Assembly (NCBI GenBank): GCA_022402525.1
Contig: JAKRSB010000150.1
Location: forward strand, 1 to 64,000
Source: Thermosynechococcaceae cyanobacterium MS004
GTDB lineage: Bacteria; Cyanobacteriota; Cyanobacteriia; Thermosynechococcales; Thermosynechococcaceae
Direction of reading: 5' to 3'
DNA length: 64,000 bases
Every line of letters begins with the position of its first letter. Position 1 is the first letter of the stretch. The notes under the pieces were generated by a model. The model saw only the letters and a list, made by a program, of their open reading frames with translations. It did no database searches and was not told the DNA's origin. This document shows, in pieces, positions 38,389 to 46,255 of the stretch. A program made the position numbers and the translations under genes.

Positions 38389-39081
38389 TTACGGCTGTTC
38401 AGCTTTAGTGCTTTTGCCTGGGTCTTCTAGTAGGCTGCTAGCGGGTCTAGCGGAAGTCTGCAAAATCAGCTCGACGGGACTGACATCGATTTTGGTGAGC
38501 ATGAAGGCCAGGGCGACGCTGACACCAGCCAAGGCAGCGGTAGTCCAGCGAACCTGCGATCGCAGTCGTCGAATTTCGCCCTGATAGCGGACGGTCTGCT
38601 GCTCCAGAGCGGGCAAAATCTCAACCTTTGCCGTAGGCATCACGGTTGTGGGAGATGTCTTAGGCCTTGCAGGGGGACGAGCGGTACTGGACTTGACCTT
38701 ACCCTGCAGCCATCGTGTAATGAGCTGCGGACATTGTTGGACAACCCACCGATAGCTGAGGGTCGTTAGGAGGGGTTTGGAGACCCTGAGTAGGGGGCGG
38801 GCAACGGGCCGCAGGGGTCGAAACCGAATTCTTTGATTGACTAAATTTACGGTGCCAACGTCGTAGAGACAGCCAATCACTGCTTTTAGCGTTGCTTGCT
38901 CTCGCTCAAATAAATTCGCCAGCAAGAGCGTGACCTCTTTCATGCGTTCTGCTTCAGCCTGCTGCTCTTTGGCCTGCCGCTCTTTGACCTGCCGCTCTTT
39001 AGCCTGTTGCCGAGATTGCTGGGAAGAAGAGCCTGGGAGTTGCACGGGTTGCATAGGCCAAAGGAGGTAGGTTGCACTCAA
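38389..39081 (-). CDS. Membrane protein of unknown function
   Basis: A 230-residue protein, not recognised. N-terminal region with a charged repeat (AKERQVKERQAKEQQAEAE, about residues 26-44), a middle basic region with LLANLFEREQATLKAVIGCL and VNQRIRFRPLRPVARPLLR, and one C-terminal membrane segment (WTTAALAGVSVALAFMLTKI). Proteins with the VGTVNLVNQ segment seem conserved in cyanobacteria, but I cannot assign a function. Confidence 0.72.
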   Translation of the reverse strand: MSATYLLWPMQPVQLPGSSSQQSRQQAKERQVKERQAKEQQAEAERMKEVTLLLANLFEREQATLKAVIGCLYDVGTVNLVNQRIRFRPLRPVARPLLRVSKPLLTTLSYRWVVQQCPQLITRWLQGKVKSSTARPPARPKTSPTTVMPTAKVEILPALEQQTVRYQGEIRRLRSQVRWTTAALAGVSVALAFMLTKIDVSPVELILQTSARPASSLLEDPGKSTKAEQP

Positions 39082-39176
39082 TATCCCTTAAGAATGACTC
39101 AAAAGCACTGTTTAGTCATCTTTGATTCGGTATTTGAGGCGGGAGTAAATTGAAGAGGGTATCCCTTTCTCCCAGG

Positions 39177-40046
39177 CTAGATCTTAGCCTTTAGAAAGTC
39201 AGAAAGCTGCTGTGCGATCGCAGCAGGATGGGTTTGGGGAAGGGCGTGGGTCGCTTTTTCAAAGACATAGAGTGCTGCATTCGGAATGCCTTGAGCATAG
39301 GTCTGACAGTGCCACAGCGGAATCGTATCATCTTCGGCGGCGGCCAGAATTAAGGTTGGTAGGGTAATGTGGTGCAGATCTTGCTCTAGGGTATCGATCG
39401 CATCTTCTGGCCGTAGGCGATCGCGAATAAAGGACTTGGCGACGGGCTGTTCCGTGAGGGCTTGCCGCACCTGCTGAATTTGAGCAAAAGTCTTTTGTTG
39501 TCCTACCCACTGACTCAAGGGGGCAAGGGCTTTAATGCCCCAGTCGATCCAGGGGGACTCCCACAGCAGCGGTCTGAGGTGGGCATAGCGTCCCACAAAC
39601 TGATCGTCTCGGATTCCGGCAGGCGCTACCAAAATTAACCCAGCGCAGGCGCTATGAGGCGGCGACATGGGCTGCCGCTCTTGCGGAACTCCGTAGGCTC
39701 CCGTTGCACAGGCGATCGCGTAGGCTGCGGCTGTCCAGCCACCATAGGAGTGCCCCATCAGCCAAAATTGATCTAGCGCTAGCGCCCCGATAAATTCCTG
39801 TAAAAACGCGACCTGATGCCAGATGTTGTAGCGCAGCTCCGGCTTAGAAGATTCACCAAACCCCAGTAAATCCAGCGCAATCCAGCGGATAGGCTGCTGT
39901 GCCAAACTCTGGTTTGCCCTCTGCGCCATGAGCGGTAGCCATGCCGTTCCGTCTCCCAGAAATCCGTGGAGACAGAGAATTGGAACGCCCGTCCCCTCCT
40001 CCAAATAGGCAGCTTGGTAATGCTTAAGCTGAACGACTTTTTTCAT
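39177..40046 (-). CDS. Alpha/beta hydrolase
   Basis: A 289-residue hydrolase with the oxyanion segment LCLHGFLGDGTAWLP, nucleophile elbow GHSYGGW (Ser about residue 98), acid in LAAAEDDTIP and catalytic His in KATHALPQTHP. The substrate cannot be told; lipase, esterase and haloperoxidase-like members all share this pattern. Its start overlaps the end of the glycosyltransferase gene by 23 bases, so the two are very probably translated from one mRNA. Confidence 0.88.
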   Translation of the reverse strand: MKKVVQLKHYQAAYLEEGTGVPILCLHGFLGDGTAWLPLMAQRANQSLAQQPIRWIALDLLGFGESSKPELRYNIWHQVAFLQEFIGALALDQFWLMGHSYGGWTAAAYAIACATGAYGVPQERQPMSPPHSACAGLILVAPAGIRDDQFVGRYAHLRPLLWESPWIDWGIKALAPLSQWVGQQKTFAQIQQVRQALTEQPVAKSFIRDRLRPEDAIDTLEQDLHHITLPTLILAAAEDDTIPLWHCQTYAQGIPNAALYVFEKATHALPQTHPAAIAQQLSDFLKAKI

Positions 40047-41421
40047 GGACGGACTCTAGATGGGGTATTTCTTTGTGATCTGCTCCTTCATGAGTTACTT
40101 TTTCATGAGTTACTGTTTCATGAATGGTGACTGCATGAATGGCGGATTCATGAATGGCGATTTCAGGATTGGGTTTTCCGTTTCCGATCGCGTTTCCTGG
40201 GGCTGTCTTGGGTCTAGCTATGGGTCTAGCCGTGGGTCTAGCCAACGATCGCCCTCGCCACGTCCAGCCCCAGCCCGTTTCGGTTTTGAGGATCGAGCCA
40301 AGGGCGATCGCGCTGACGAAGAGTCCCCCCAGCCAGCTTAGGCTCCAATAGCGAACAGGCTGCTGAAGTCCCTGAGCTTGCTGATGCCAGAGGTTATGTT
40401 GCCAGATCAGTAGGCCCACTGCAATCAGCAGGGAGAGTCCTGGTTCAATTATCCCGATTCTTGCTACCGCATTCACCCCTAGGCTTAAGGCGCTATAGCC
40501 GAGGATGAGCCAAGGCAGAGTCAGGCTTGCCAAGGCCACAAGCGGCACCTTCAGGGTTGCGGACAGCCTACGCTGTGCCCCCATGTGAAAATTTTTTGTC
40601 CAGCCTTCCCAGAGTGCCGCAAAGGAGCGGTACATTCTCACCTGCACAAACTCAAACCCAAGGATCAGGCGCATTCTCCGCCCTGCTTGTTTAATCTGGC
40701 GCGCCAAGGCCACATCTTCGACCAAATCATCCGCTACGCTTCGGTGTCCGCCAATGTGTTCGTAGGCCGCACGGCGAAACAGCATGAAGGGGCCTGCGGC
40801 AAAGGCATTTTCCTGGGTCGGGTCGTTAACGGTCTTTGGGTCAAAGCTTGCGATCAGCATCCGAAAAATGATGGGCTGAGCCAGCCACTCCGCAAAGCAG
40901 CCGCAGACCACTTGGGGCATGGCGCTCAGCAGATCGGCCTGATGGTGTTCGGCATCCGCGAGGGCAGCGGATACAGCACCTGGCATCAAACGCACATCTG
41001 CGTCTATGAAGAGTAGGTAGTCTTCCTGCACGAGTTCTGCGGCCTGGGTACAGGCCCAATTTTTACCCAGCCAGACTTCGTCCGTCGGGCGGGGCGGGAC
41101 AGTAATGTGCCGTACCCGACTATCCTGCGCTACCAGCTCACGGGCGATCGCGCCTGTGCGATCCGTAGACTCATCATCCGCAATCCATACTTTCATCTGC
41201 TGAGGATCTGGCAGCTTGCTGTGCAACACCGATTCCACGCATTCTCTTAGGTTGAGTGCTTCATTGTAGGCCGGAATAATCACCGCAACGGTGGGCAAAC
41301 GATGAGGCGGGGTAGACGGAGCAGTGAGGCGCGGGGCAGCGGCGATCGCGGCCATAATGTGCTGATGGAACTGGGCGGTAACGTAGCCCGAAAAGACGAG
41401 TATGCCTAACTCAAAGAGCAT
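40024..41421 (-). CDS. Membrane glycosyltransferase, family 2
   Basis: An inverting GT-A enzyme bound to the membrane. The N-terminus is hydrophobic, then VAVIIPAYNEALNLRECVES, ADDESTDRTG, LFIDADVRLMPGA (the DxD-like metal site) and LVEDVALARQIKQAGRRM (the ED acceptor motif). Three hydrophobic segments follow. This layout resembles carotenoid or lipid glycosyltransferases such as CruG, but that assignment is a guess. The true start is the ATG at 41421; upstream codons in frame belong to MITE copy 3. The C-terminus is a degenerate repeat (VTIHETVTHEKVTHEGADHK) from 15-base duplications. Partner of the alpha/beta hydrolase. Confidence 0.87.
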   Translation of the reverse strand: MLFELGILVFSGYVTAQFHQHIMAAIAAAPRLTAPSTPPHRLPTVAVIIPAYNEALNLRECVESVLHSKLPDPQQMKVWIADDESTDRTGAIARELVAQDSRVRHITVPPRPTDEVWLGKNWACTQAAELVQEDYLLFIDADVRLMPGAVSAALADAEHHQADLLSAMPQVVCGCFAEWLAQPIIFRMLIASFDPKTVNDPTQENAFAAGPFMLFRRAAYEHIGGHRSVADDLVEDVALARQIKQAGRRMRLILGFEFVQVRMYRSFAALWEGWTKNFHMGAQRRLSATLKVPLVALASLTLPWLILGYSALSLGVNAVARIGIIEPGLSLLIAVGLLIWQHNLWHQQAQGLQQPVRYWSLSWLGGLFVSAIALGSILKTETGWGWTWRGRSLARPTARPIARPKTAPGNAIGNGKPNPEIAIHESAIHAVTIHETVTHEKVTHEGADHKEIPHLESVHEKSRSA

Positions 41422-41440
41422 CACAAGGATTCCTAATTCA

Positions 41441-41596
41441 ACGTGAGTTCGACAAAAAAACAACCGCCCCTCATCCTCTCATTCTCTTTCTCCCTAGGGA
41501 GAAAGAGGAGCCATTAAAAATCAAGCTTCTTAAGCCCCTCGCCTTTGGGAGAGGGGTTTGGGGTGAGGGGCTTCCAGGGCATCATCAAATTCACGT
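41441..41596 (+). mobile_element. MITE copy 3 with 7-bp target duplication
   Basis: A 156-base element, same orientation as copy 2. Ends are ACGTGAGTTCGA and TCAAATTCACGT (two mismatches). Identical TAATTCA flanks at 41434-41440 and 41597-41603 are the target duplication. It lies just upstream of the glycosyltransferase start codon, so it may supply or interrupt promoter sequence. Confidence 0.92.
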
Positions 41597-41717
41597 TAAT
41601 TCAGTCTCTGATCCAGTCCAGTGCATGCAGGGGTCTCTCCTAGGCAAGCGTTGATTCTAGCGTGCCTCACAATAAAGCGCCTCATGACAGAGCGCCTCAC
41701 AACAATGCGCCTCACAA

Positions 41718-41745
41718 CAAAGCCCCTCAAGATTGAGGGGCTTTG
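41718..41745. terminator. Terminator downstream of cpcG
   Basis: A perfect 13-base inverted repeat (CAAAGCCCCTCAA with its complement) around a 2-base centre, so the effective loop is about 4-6 bases. Symmetric A/T at the stem base allows action in both directions. A short array of GCGCCTCA-type units lies to its left (41669-41720). Confidence 0.8.
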
Positions 41746-41780
41746 CTTAAAATATCTAGGCAATCGCAGAAGCAGATGCC

Positions 41781-42536
41781 TTACTTTTGACGATAGGGAA
41801 CCGTCTTCTCAATATCGATATTGTAAGGACTAATCGTCTGAGGAAAATTCCCAGTTGGGCTAATGCTTTGCGCCATCGACAGGAACAAAGATGGATCGCC
41901 CGCTCTAGAGACTTTTTCCTTGGCGCGGTAGCTTTTGGCGACGCTTTGCCAAACCACTTTCGGAAAGCCAAGCTTTGCTCGGTAGTACCCGTCATAGCGA
42001 GGCGATTTCAGGTTGAAGGGGGTTTCTCCCTGGCTCCGACCGGGCAGCACTCGCCGTCTTTGGTAGGGTAGGGTGCTCTCGCCAAAGCTTTCTTGGTACT
42101 CATTACTATCCAGTAGGGCATCCACAAACCCCTTGATGCCCTTCGTTGCGACCACAATCGACCAGGCAATCTTTTCTCGTTCGCTGTAGACATCTCGGCC
42201 CAGCACACGCTGCACCGTTTGCTCCACGAATCGATAGTTGCTGTTCAGGTCGTAGAAGCTGCGCTTGTAAGTGTCTGACAGCAGCAGCCCACGCACAAAT
42301 TCCCGCACGCTGATCTGGCCGTTGCGTAGCTGAGACTCTAGAAACGGCTCACGGTCTGCAGCGAAGGCATGGAAAAACAGCTGACGATACGCAGCCTCAA
42401 TGAGGTCGCCCAAATCGCCAGGGCTTAAGGTATTTTCGGTGGTGTAAATCCGTGGCTGATCTTCGCTGCCGACTTCATACCCTGCAACCCGAACATTTTG
42501 GCTCTTGGGGGCATACTCAATCAGTGGTAGGCTCAC
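41781..42536 (-). CDS. cpcG: Phycobilisome rod-core linker CpcG
   Basis: Links phycocyanin rods to the allophycocyanin core. The N-terminal PBS-linker domain (residues about 15-145) has [53 protein letters not shown] and [19 protein letters not shown]. The C-terminal part is basic and lacks the long membrane segment of the CpcL type, so it is a core-binding CpcG. The length of 251 residues is normal. The lyase gene cpcS lies upstream in the same direction. The phycocyanin subunit genes are not in this window. Confidence 0.97.
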   Translation of the reverse strand: MSLPLIEYAPKSQNVRVAGYEVGSEDQPRIYTTENTLSPGDLGDLIEAAYRQLFFHAFAADREPFLESQLRNGQISVREFVRGLLLSDTYKRSFYDLNSNYRFVEQTVQRVLGRDVYSEREKIAWSIVVATKGIKGFVDALLDSNEYQESFGESTLPYQRRRVLPGRSQGETPFNLKSPRYDGYYRAKLGFPKVVWQSVAKSYRAKEKVSRAGDPSLFLSMAQSISPTGNFPQTISPYNIDIEKTVPYRQK

Positions 42537-42631
42537 GCGCTCTGCTCCTATTTCCTCTTTTCCAAAATCTTACTCATGGTTTGTAGCCTTTCTACAGGCT
42601 GCGTAACACTCCTTAACGACATTGCCCTGCC

Positions 42632-43321
42632 TTACCAGCCCAAGGGCGAAACCGCAATCTTAGGTTTATTGGATTGGGGTTTATTAGATTGGGGTGTATG
42701 GGGCTGGGGCGCACTAGATTCTGATGAATCAACCTGAGGTGCAGCGACTGGGGCGTCGCTTGCCTGCTGCCCATGTGCGGCATCGTGAGAGTCTGCTTCA
42801 GACACTTGGGTTTCGGAGCAAAAGGACGCGGTGCTAAATCCGCCAAATCGTTTAACGGTGCTGGTCCGCAGCCGGAGCTGAGGGTTCACAAACCAAAATC
42901 GCTCAATGGAGCTCATGGTTTCATATTCGGTGGTGAGAATCAGCCCGTCGGTTTCATCCAGGTGGAAGCGGCCTACCACTGGCACAATTTCGGCATAGCC
43001 TCGCTCTCGCAGCAGTCGACCTTGCCGAGGATTTTCTGGATCAGGCACGATCGCAAAAATAGTTTTGCCTTCATGCCCTCCTTCGTTGTCTCGATCCCAA
43101 CTCATGGTGCCTTGCCAAGTCACCCGTGAGCCGCCCACGGCTAAGGCTGGGTCAACTTCATGAAACCGACAAAGCTCTGCTACATCCGGATCATTCGCGG
43201 CCAGAAAAACTACTGAGATTTCCGAATCGCCGATCTCAGCGCGACGAAAGGCTAGGTGATGGGTGGTGCGCTGCGATCTCCAACGACCGGCACTCCGCTC
43301 AAAAAACTCAACAATATCCAT
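42632..43321 (-). CDS. cpcS: CpcS/CpeS-type phycobiliprotein lyase
   Basis: Attaches bilin chromophores to cysteines of phycobiliproteins. It has the lipocalin-like core of the family: MDIVEFFERSAGRWRSQRTT, FHEVDPALAVGGSRVTWQG, GRFHLDETDGLILTTEYE, and IERFWFVNPQLRLRTSTV. The start is the ATG at 43321. After residue 175 there is an unusual 50-residue tail of Ser, Ala, Pro and Gln ending in a repeat (TPQSNKPQSNKPK), not needed for the fold and again made of 15-base units. It faces cpcG in tandem with a gap of 95 bases. Confidence 0.92.
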   Translation of the reverse strand: MDIVEFFERSAGRWRSQRTTHHLAFRRAEIGDSEISVVFLAANDPDVAELCRFHEVDPALAVGGSRVTWQGTMSWDRDNEGGHEGKTIFAIVPDPENPRQGRLLRERGYAEIVPVVGRFHLDETDGLILTTEYETMSSIERFWFVNPQLRLRTSTVKRFGGFSTASFCSETQVSEADSHDAAHGQQASDAPVAAPQVDSSESSAPQPHTPQSNKPQSNKPKIAVSPLGW

Positions 43322-43407
43322 AGGGCATCTGCTCAAAAGACTGGTCAAAAGACTGGATTTAATACAAAAAATGCTGAACGATGCAAACCTTGCCTAGCAA
43401 ACTTCAC

Positions 43408-43779
43408 CTAAAACTGCTGTTTTAAGCGACGTAGGCGATCTGAGAAGCTGCGCATGACCTCTATGGCAAACATAGGCGTACTTTGAACCGCGAACAAAAA
43501 ACGTTTTTCATCCAGGCAGGCTAGCTTGCAGTCCGTTTGGGCGATCGCTGTGGAAGCTCGCACCCTAGAGGGATGCACCAAAGCCCCCTCCCCAAAGATA
43601 TCCCCTGCCGAAATTGTCTCCGCAACTTTGCCCTTCACCACCAGATCCACTGACCCTTCAATGACGCCATACATCAGATGACCTGGCTGTCCTACCTCAA
43701 AAATGACATTCCCCGCTGCAACTTCAAGAAGCTGCGCATCTTTTTGAAAAATATTAACGGTGCGTGCGGGCTCAAGCAT
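43408..43779 (-). CDS. Single-domain cyclic nucleotide-binding protein
   Basis: A 123-residue protein consisting of one CRP-like cNMP-binding fold: FEVGQPGHLMYGVIEGSVDL, then ISAGDIFGEGALVHPSRVRAST, which covers the phosphate-binding cassette (FGEGALV, RVRA). No DNA-binding domain. The cassette keeps GE-A and R, so cAMP binding is plausible. Its partner is unknown. Confidence 0.85.
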   Translation of the reverse strand: MLEPARTVNIFQKDAQLLEVAAGNVIFEVGQPGHLMYGVIEGSVDLVVKGKVAETISAGDIFGEGALVHPSRVRASTAIAQTDCKLACLDEKRFLFAVQSTPMFAIEVMRSFSDRLRRLKQQF

Positions 43780-44101
43780 ATAGAGAACTAGCGTTTGTAA
43801 TGGGTCAAGAATGGGTCAAGTTTAAGAAGGGGGCGATGAGACTGAAGTCTACTGGGCAACTTCAGCAATATAGCCGTCTACCTTAGGGTAAAACAACCGC
43901 AGTTACTGGAGCCAGCGAATGAATAAGTCCTGCGGACAGGCTACGCCAGCGTACCTACTTGTAGCTGCGGTTTCAGCCGCTAAGCGAAAAGTTTCCTCAA
44001 GATACAAGTCAATCAGGGTTTGAACTCCGGACACGAGAATTTTCAGCCCTTATCTCAGGAGAGGAGAGACTTCATGACAAATGAAATGCGATCGCCATTG
44101 G
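43780..44101. other. Intergenic stretch with left boundary repeat of the accessory segment
   Basis: No gene. It contains a palindromic GCGGACAGGCTACGCC-type cyanobacterial repeat at about 43931-43948 and the 32-base tRNA-Phe-like direct repeat described at 44019-44050. Confidence 0.5.
44019..44050 (-). repeat. Partial copy of tRNA-Phe (putative attachment-site repeat)
   Basis: These 32 bases match 48239-48270 in the intact tRNA-Phe with two mismatches and in the same orientation. The match runs from the anticodon arm to the T arm of the tRNA, not including the acceptor end. It lies on the 3' side of the tRNA at a distance of 4220 bases, as expected for the far end of an element integrated at a tRNA gene. 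Confidence 0.75.
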
Positions 44102-44285
44102 ATGAGTCTAGCGCGTCAGCTTGCCGAAGAGATGAAGCGGAAGAAAATTACTAAAACTGAGATAGCGATGAAGATGCAGACGAGTCGAGCATAGCTTGAT
44201 CGCCGATTGGATTCTGAAAAAAATAGAAGTTTCAATTGATAGGATTAAACAGGCAGTGTTGGTGATGGATCGTCAATTTCGTGAC
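44102..44285 (+). pseudogene. Broken copy of the XRE helix-turn-helix gene
   Basis: Clear homologue of the intact gene at 45008. It starts MSLARQLAEEMKRKKITKTE and keeps AMKMQTSRA, but an in-frame TAG follows and a frame change comes after the SEK segment. An upstream ATG at 44074 is in another frame. It shares the same 5' flank (GCGATCGCCATTGGATGAGTC) in part with the third copy at 45951. Confidence 0.85.
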
Positions 44286-44352
44286 TGAGATTGCAAATGA
44301 GTTTGTACGATTTACGAAAGATCGAAAATTCTCGTTTTGGGTGGAGGGTTAG

Positions 44353-44997
44353 ATGATGCAAGATTTACAGGCTAGATCCATCACAGATACCTGGATAGCA
44401 ACCTCTTGGGATGATTATGTTCGCATTCTTGAAGACCCTCTCTATGAGAAGGCGAAGGGTTATTACTATAAAGAACACATGAGGCTTGAGATGTTGCCAG
44501 TCGGTTTCGATCATGGTAACGACCATGTGGTAATCATTTTTGCGGTCAATTTGTTTACGGCGATGATGAGCATTCCATCTACTGGTTTAGACACGACGAC
44601 GTTTCGTAAAACTGGGATGAGGGACTGTCAGCCGGATGTGTCTTATTACCTTGGGCGTAATGCTAAGGCAATTCCACGCGGAACGGGAATTGTAGATCTG
44701 GATCGATATCCGGCACCAAATTTAGTGATTGAGGTTGCAAAGTCTTCGTTGCTGGATGATGTGGGCGCAAAGCGATCGCTGTATGAGGAGTTGGGCGTGG
44801 CTGAGTATTGGGTGGTGGATGTCCAAAATGCTCAGGTTTTGGCCTATGCGATGGCTGACCAAGGCAGCAAACGTATTCAAGGCTCTCTGGTTTTACCGGG
44901 ACTTACTATGCCTGTGTTAGAAGAGGCTCTGCGTCGCAGTCGAGAGACAGATCAATCGCAGGTGGGAAGTTGGTTGTTGGCTCAGTTTCAGAAGTAA
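44353..44997 (+). CDS. Uma2-family (DUF820) PD-(D/E)xK nuclease-like protein
   Basis: A 214-residue member of the large cyanobacterial Uma2 family of putative endonucleases. The catalytic pattern is visible: the Asp in CQPDVSYYLG, the Glu-x-Ala in PNLVIEVAKSS (where the lysine of E-x-K is shifted to the next residue), and YEELGVAEYWVVD. The biological role of these abundant proteins is unknown. The XRE gene follows after 10 bases, suggesting an operon. It lies in the tRNA-Phe-bounded segment. Confidence 0.88.
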   Translation: MMQDLQARSITDTWIATSWDDYVRILEDPLYEKAKGYYYKEHMRLEMLPVGFDHGNDHVVIIFAVNLFTAMMSIPSTGLDTTTFRKTGMRDCQPDVSYYLGRNAKAIPRGTGIVDLDRYPAPNLVIEVAKSSLLDDVGAKRSLYEELGVAEYWVVDVQNAQVLAYAMADQGSKRIQGSLVLPGLTMPVLEEALRRSRETDQSQVGSWLLAQFQK

Positions 44998-45007
44998 GAG
45001 TGCCATT

Positions 45008-45217
45008 ATGATCGCTACTAAACGGGTACTGGCGCGTCAGTTGGCTGAGGAGATGAAGCGGAAGAAGATCACTAAAACTGAGGTGGCAATAAAGATGCAG
45101 ACGAGTCGGGCACAACTAGACCGCCTATTGGATCCTGAAAAAACAGGTGTTTCGATTGATACGATTCAACGGGCTGCGTCGGTGGTGGGTCGTCAGTTAC
45201 GAATAGAGTTGATTTGA
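45008..45217 (+). CDS. XRE-like helix-turn-helix protein, intact copy
   Basis: A 69-residue DNA-binding protein: RVLARQLAEEMKRKKITKT, then the recognition part EVAIKMQTSRAQLDRLLDP and VSIDTIQRAASVVGRQL. It resembles antitoxin-type XRE regulators of the HigA class, but the gene beside it encodes a Uma2 protein rather than a HigB toxin. Two degraded paralogues lie within 1 kb on both sides. Confidence 0.85.
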   Translation: MIATKRVLARQLAEEMKRKKITKTEVAIKMQTSRAQLDRLLDPEKTGVSIDTIQRAASVVGRQLRIELI

Positions 45218-45309
45218 AGGTTGGATTTAGGTGATTTTGGAGGGGGCGATCGCCATTTTTCTTGACAACGAGGCACTTTACTTTGCAGGTTACAAGTTAG
45301 ATTCGACGC

Positions 45310-45639
45310 TCAGAATTGTGGCGTGACGTAGGTTTGCCATACTTTTTTTATTTTTTCAGCATCGACGGCAGAAATTTGCCCAAGTTTAGCAAAAAGCAAT
45401 GACTGCTCTAAACAATCTAAACGGGCTAAACGAACTGTGGAGGCAACCCGTAAGCCACATGAGGCCCAATCATCAAGCGATACATCCATAGGTGTGCGGG
45501 GTTGGGCTGAGGTGACTACGGCTACCATTGCATCTTGCCCATCCAACTAAAGGACAAGGACGGGACGTTTTTTGGAACTTGCGCCGTTTGTGAAGGGAAT
45601 ATTGGCAACCCAAAGTTCACCGGGATTGATAATCGTCAT
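45310..45639 (-). pseudogene. MazF/PemK-like toxin interrupted by one amber codon
   Basis: From the ATG at 45639 the frame reads MTIINPGELWVANIPFTNGA, SSKKRPVLVL, then TAG (45547-45549), and continues in the same frame with LDGQDAMVAVVTSAQP to a normal C-terminus (KIKKVWQTYVTPQF). The first part and the RPVLVL strand are typical of MazF/PemK ribonucleases. One base change (for example TGG to TAG) explains the stop. The start overlaps the antitoxin gene by 23 bases. A TTG at 45546 could start a 78-residue remnant, which would lack the first strands. Probably inactive. Confidence 0.8.
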
Positions 45640-45841
45640 AAAGTCCGTTATCTTCGGGTGCGTATCCGTTCAAAAATGCGTCGCGGCTGCGGGGTGCAAC
45701 GTTGGGTATTGTCTGTACAGGCTGAATTGTAATGAGCCATCGGCCTTCACTGATATTTTTAGTGAGGGTATCTGGCAAGGTTAGTGTTTCGCCCGACTGA
45801 AGTTGGACTTCGTAGGTTAGATTTACCAGTTTACTGTTCAT
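45617..45841 (-). CDS. Antitoxin of the MazF-like pair
   Basis: A 74-residue protein encoded just before and overlapping the toxin frame. The C-terminus AFLNGYAPEDNGLYDDYQS is acidic and aromatic, as in toxin-binding tails of cyanobacterial antitoxins paired with PemK/MazF. The N-terminal half (VNLTYEVQLQSGETLTLPD) looks like a small beta-rich DNA-binding or dimer domain. The frame is intact, so the antitoxin may survive without a working toxin. Confidence 0.72.
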   Translation of the reverse strand: MNSKLVNLTYEVQLQSGETLTLPDTLTKNISEGRWLITIQPVQTIPNVAPRSRDAFLNGYAPEDNGLYDDYQSR

Positions 45842-45950
45842 GACTCTGGTTGCGGGGCTGGATTGTTCGTGTGTTGTCCAATCTACACGATCAGACTCTT
45901 AAGAGGTACAGTCGCCTTTCTCCACTCAGCCATAAAGCGATCGCCATTGG

Positions 45951-46147
45951 ATGAGTCTAGCGCGTCAGCTTGCCGAAGAAATGAAGCGGAAGAAAATTAC
46001 TAAAGCTGAGATAGCGATGAAGATGCAGACGAGTTGATCGCAACTTGATCGCCTATTGGATTCTGAAAAAAAACAGAATTTTCAATTGATAGGATTAAAC
46101 GGACAGCTTCGGTGATGGATTGTCAATTGTGAGTTGAGTTGATTTGA
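45951..46147 (+). pseudogene. Second broken copy of the XRE gene
   Basis: Starts MSLARQLAEEMKRKKITKAE and keeps AMKMQTS, then has a TGA stop where the intact copy reads R, followed by a frame change in a run of A. Homology to the intact copy continues about 80 bases past its stop (compare 45211-45290 with 46141-46215), so the duplication unit was larger than the gene. Confidence 0.85.
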
Positions 46148-46255
46148 AGCTTGGATTGAGACGAATTTGAAATGGGCGATCACGGATTTTCTCAACAATG
46201 AGGCTCTAGGCTCGACAAATTTCAAACTACAATGTGGGCTGTAATGAGACGAAAG

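Noticed and set aside
40060-40351. Rightward open frames rich in Phe, Met and Ser
   Set aside because: They are antisense to the repeat tail of the glycosyltransferase gene; the unusual composition comes from the repeat.
45547-45549. Programmed recoding of the amber codon in the MazF-like gene
   Set aside because: No recoding signal is seen and neighbouring genes are also decayed, so a plain nonsense mutation is simpler.
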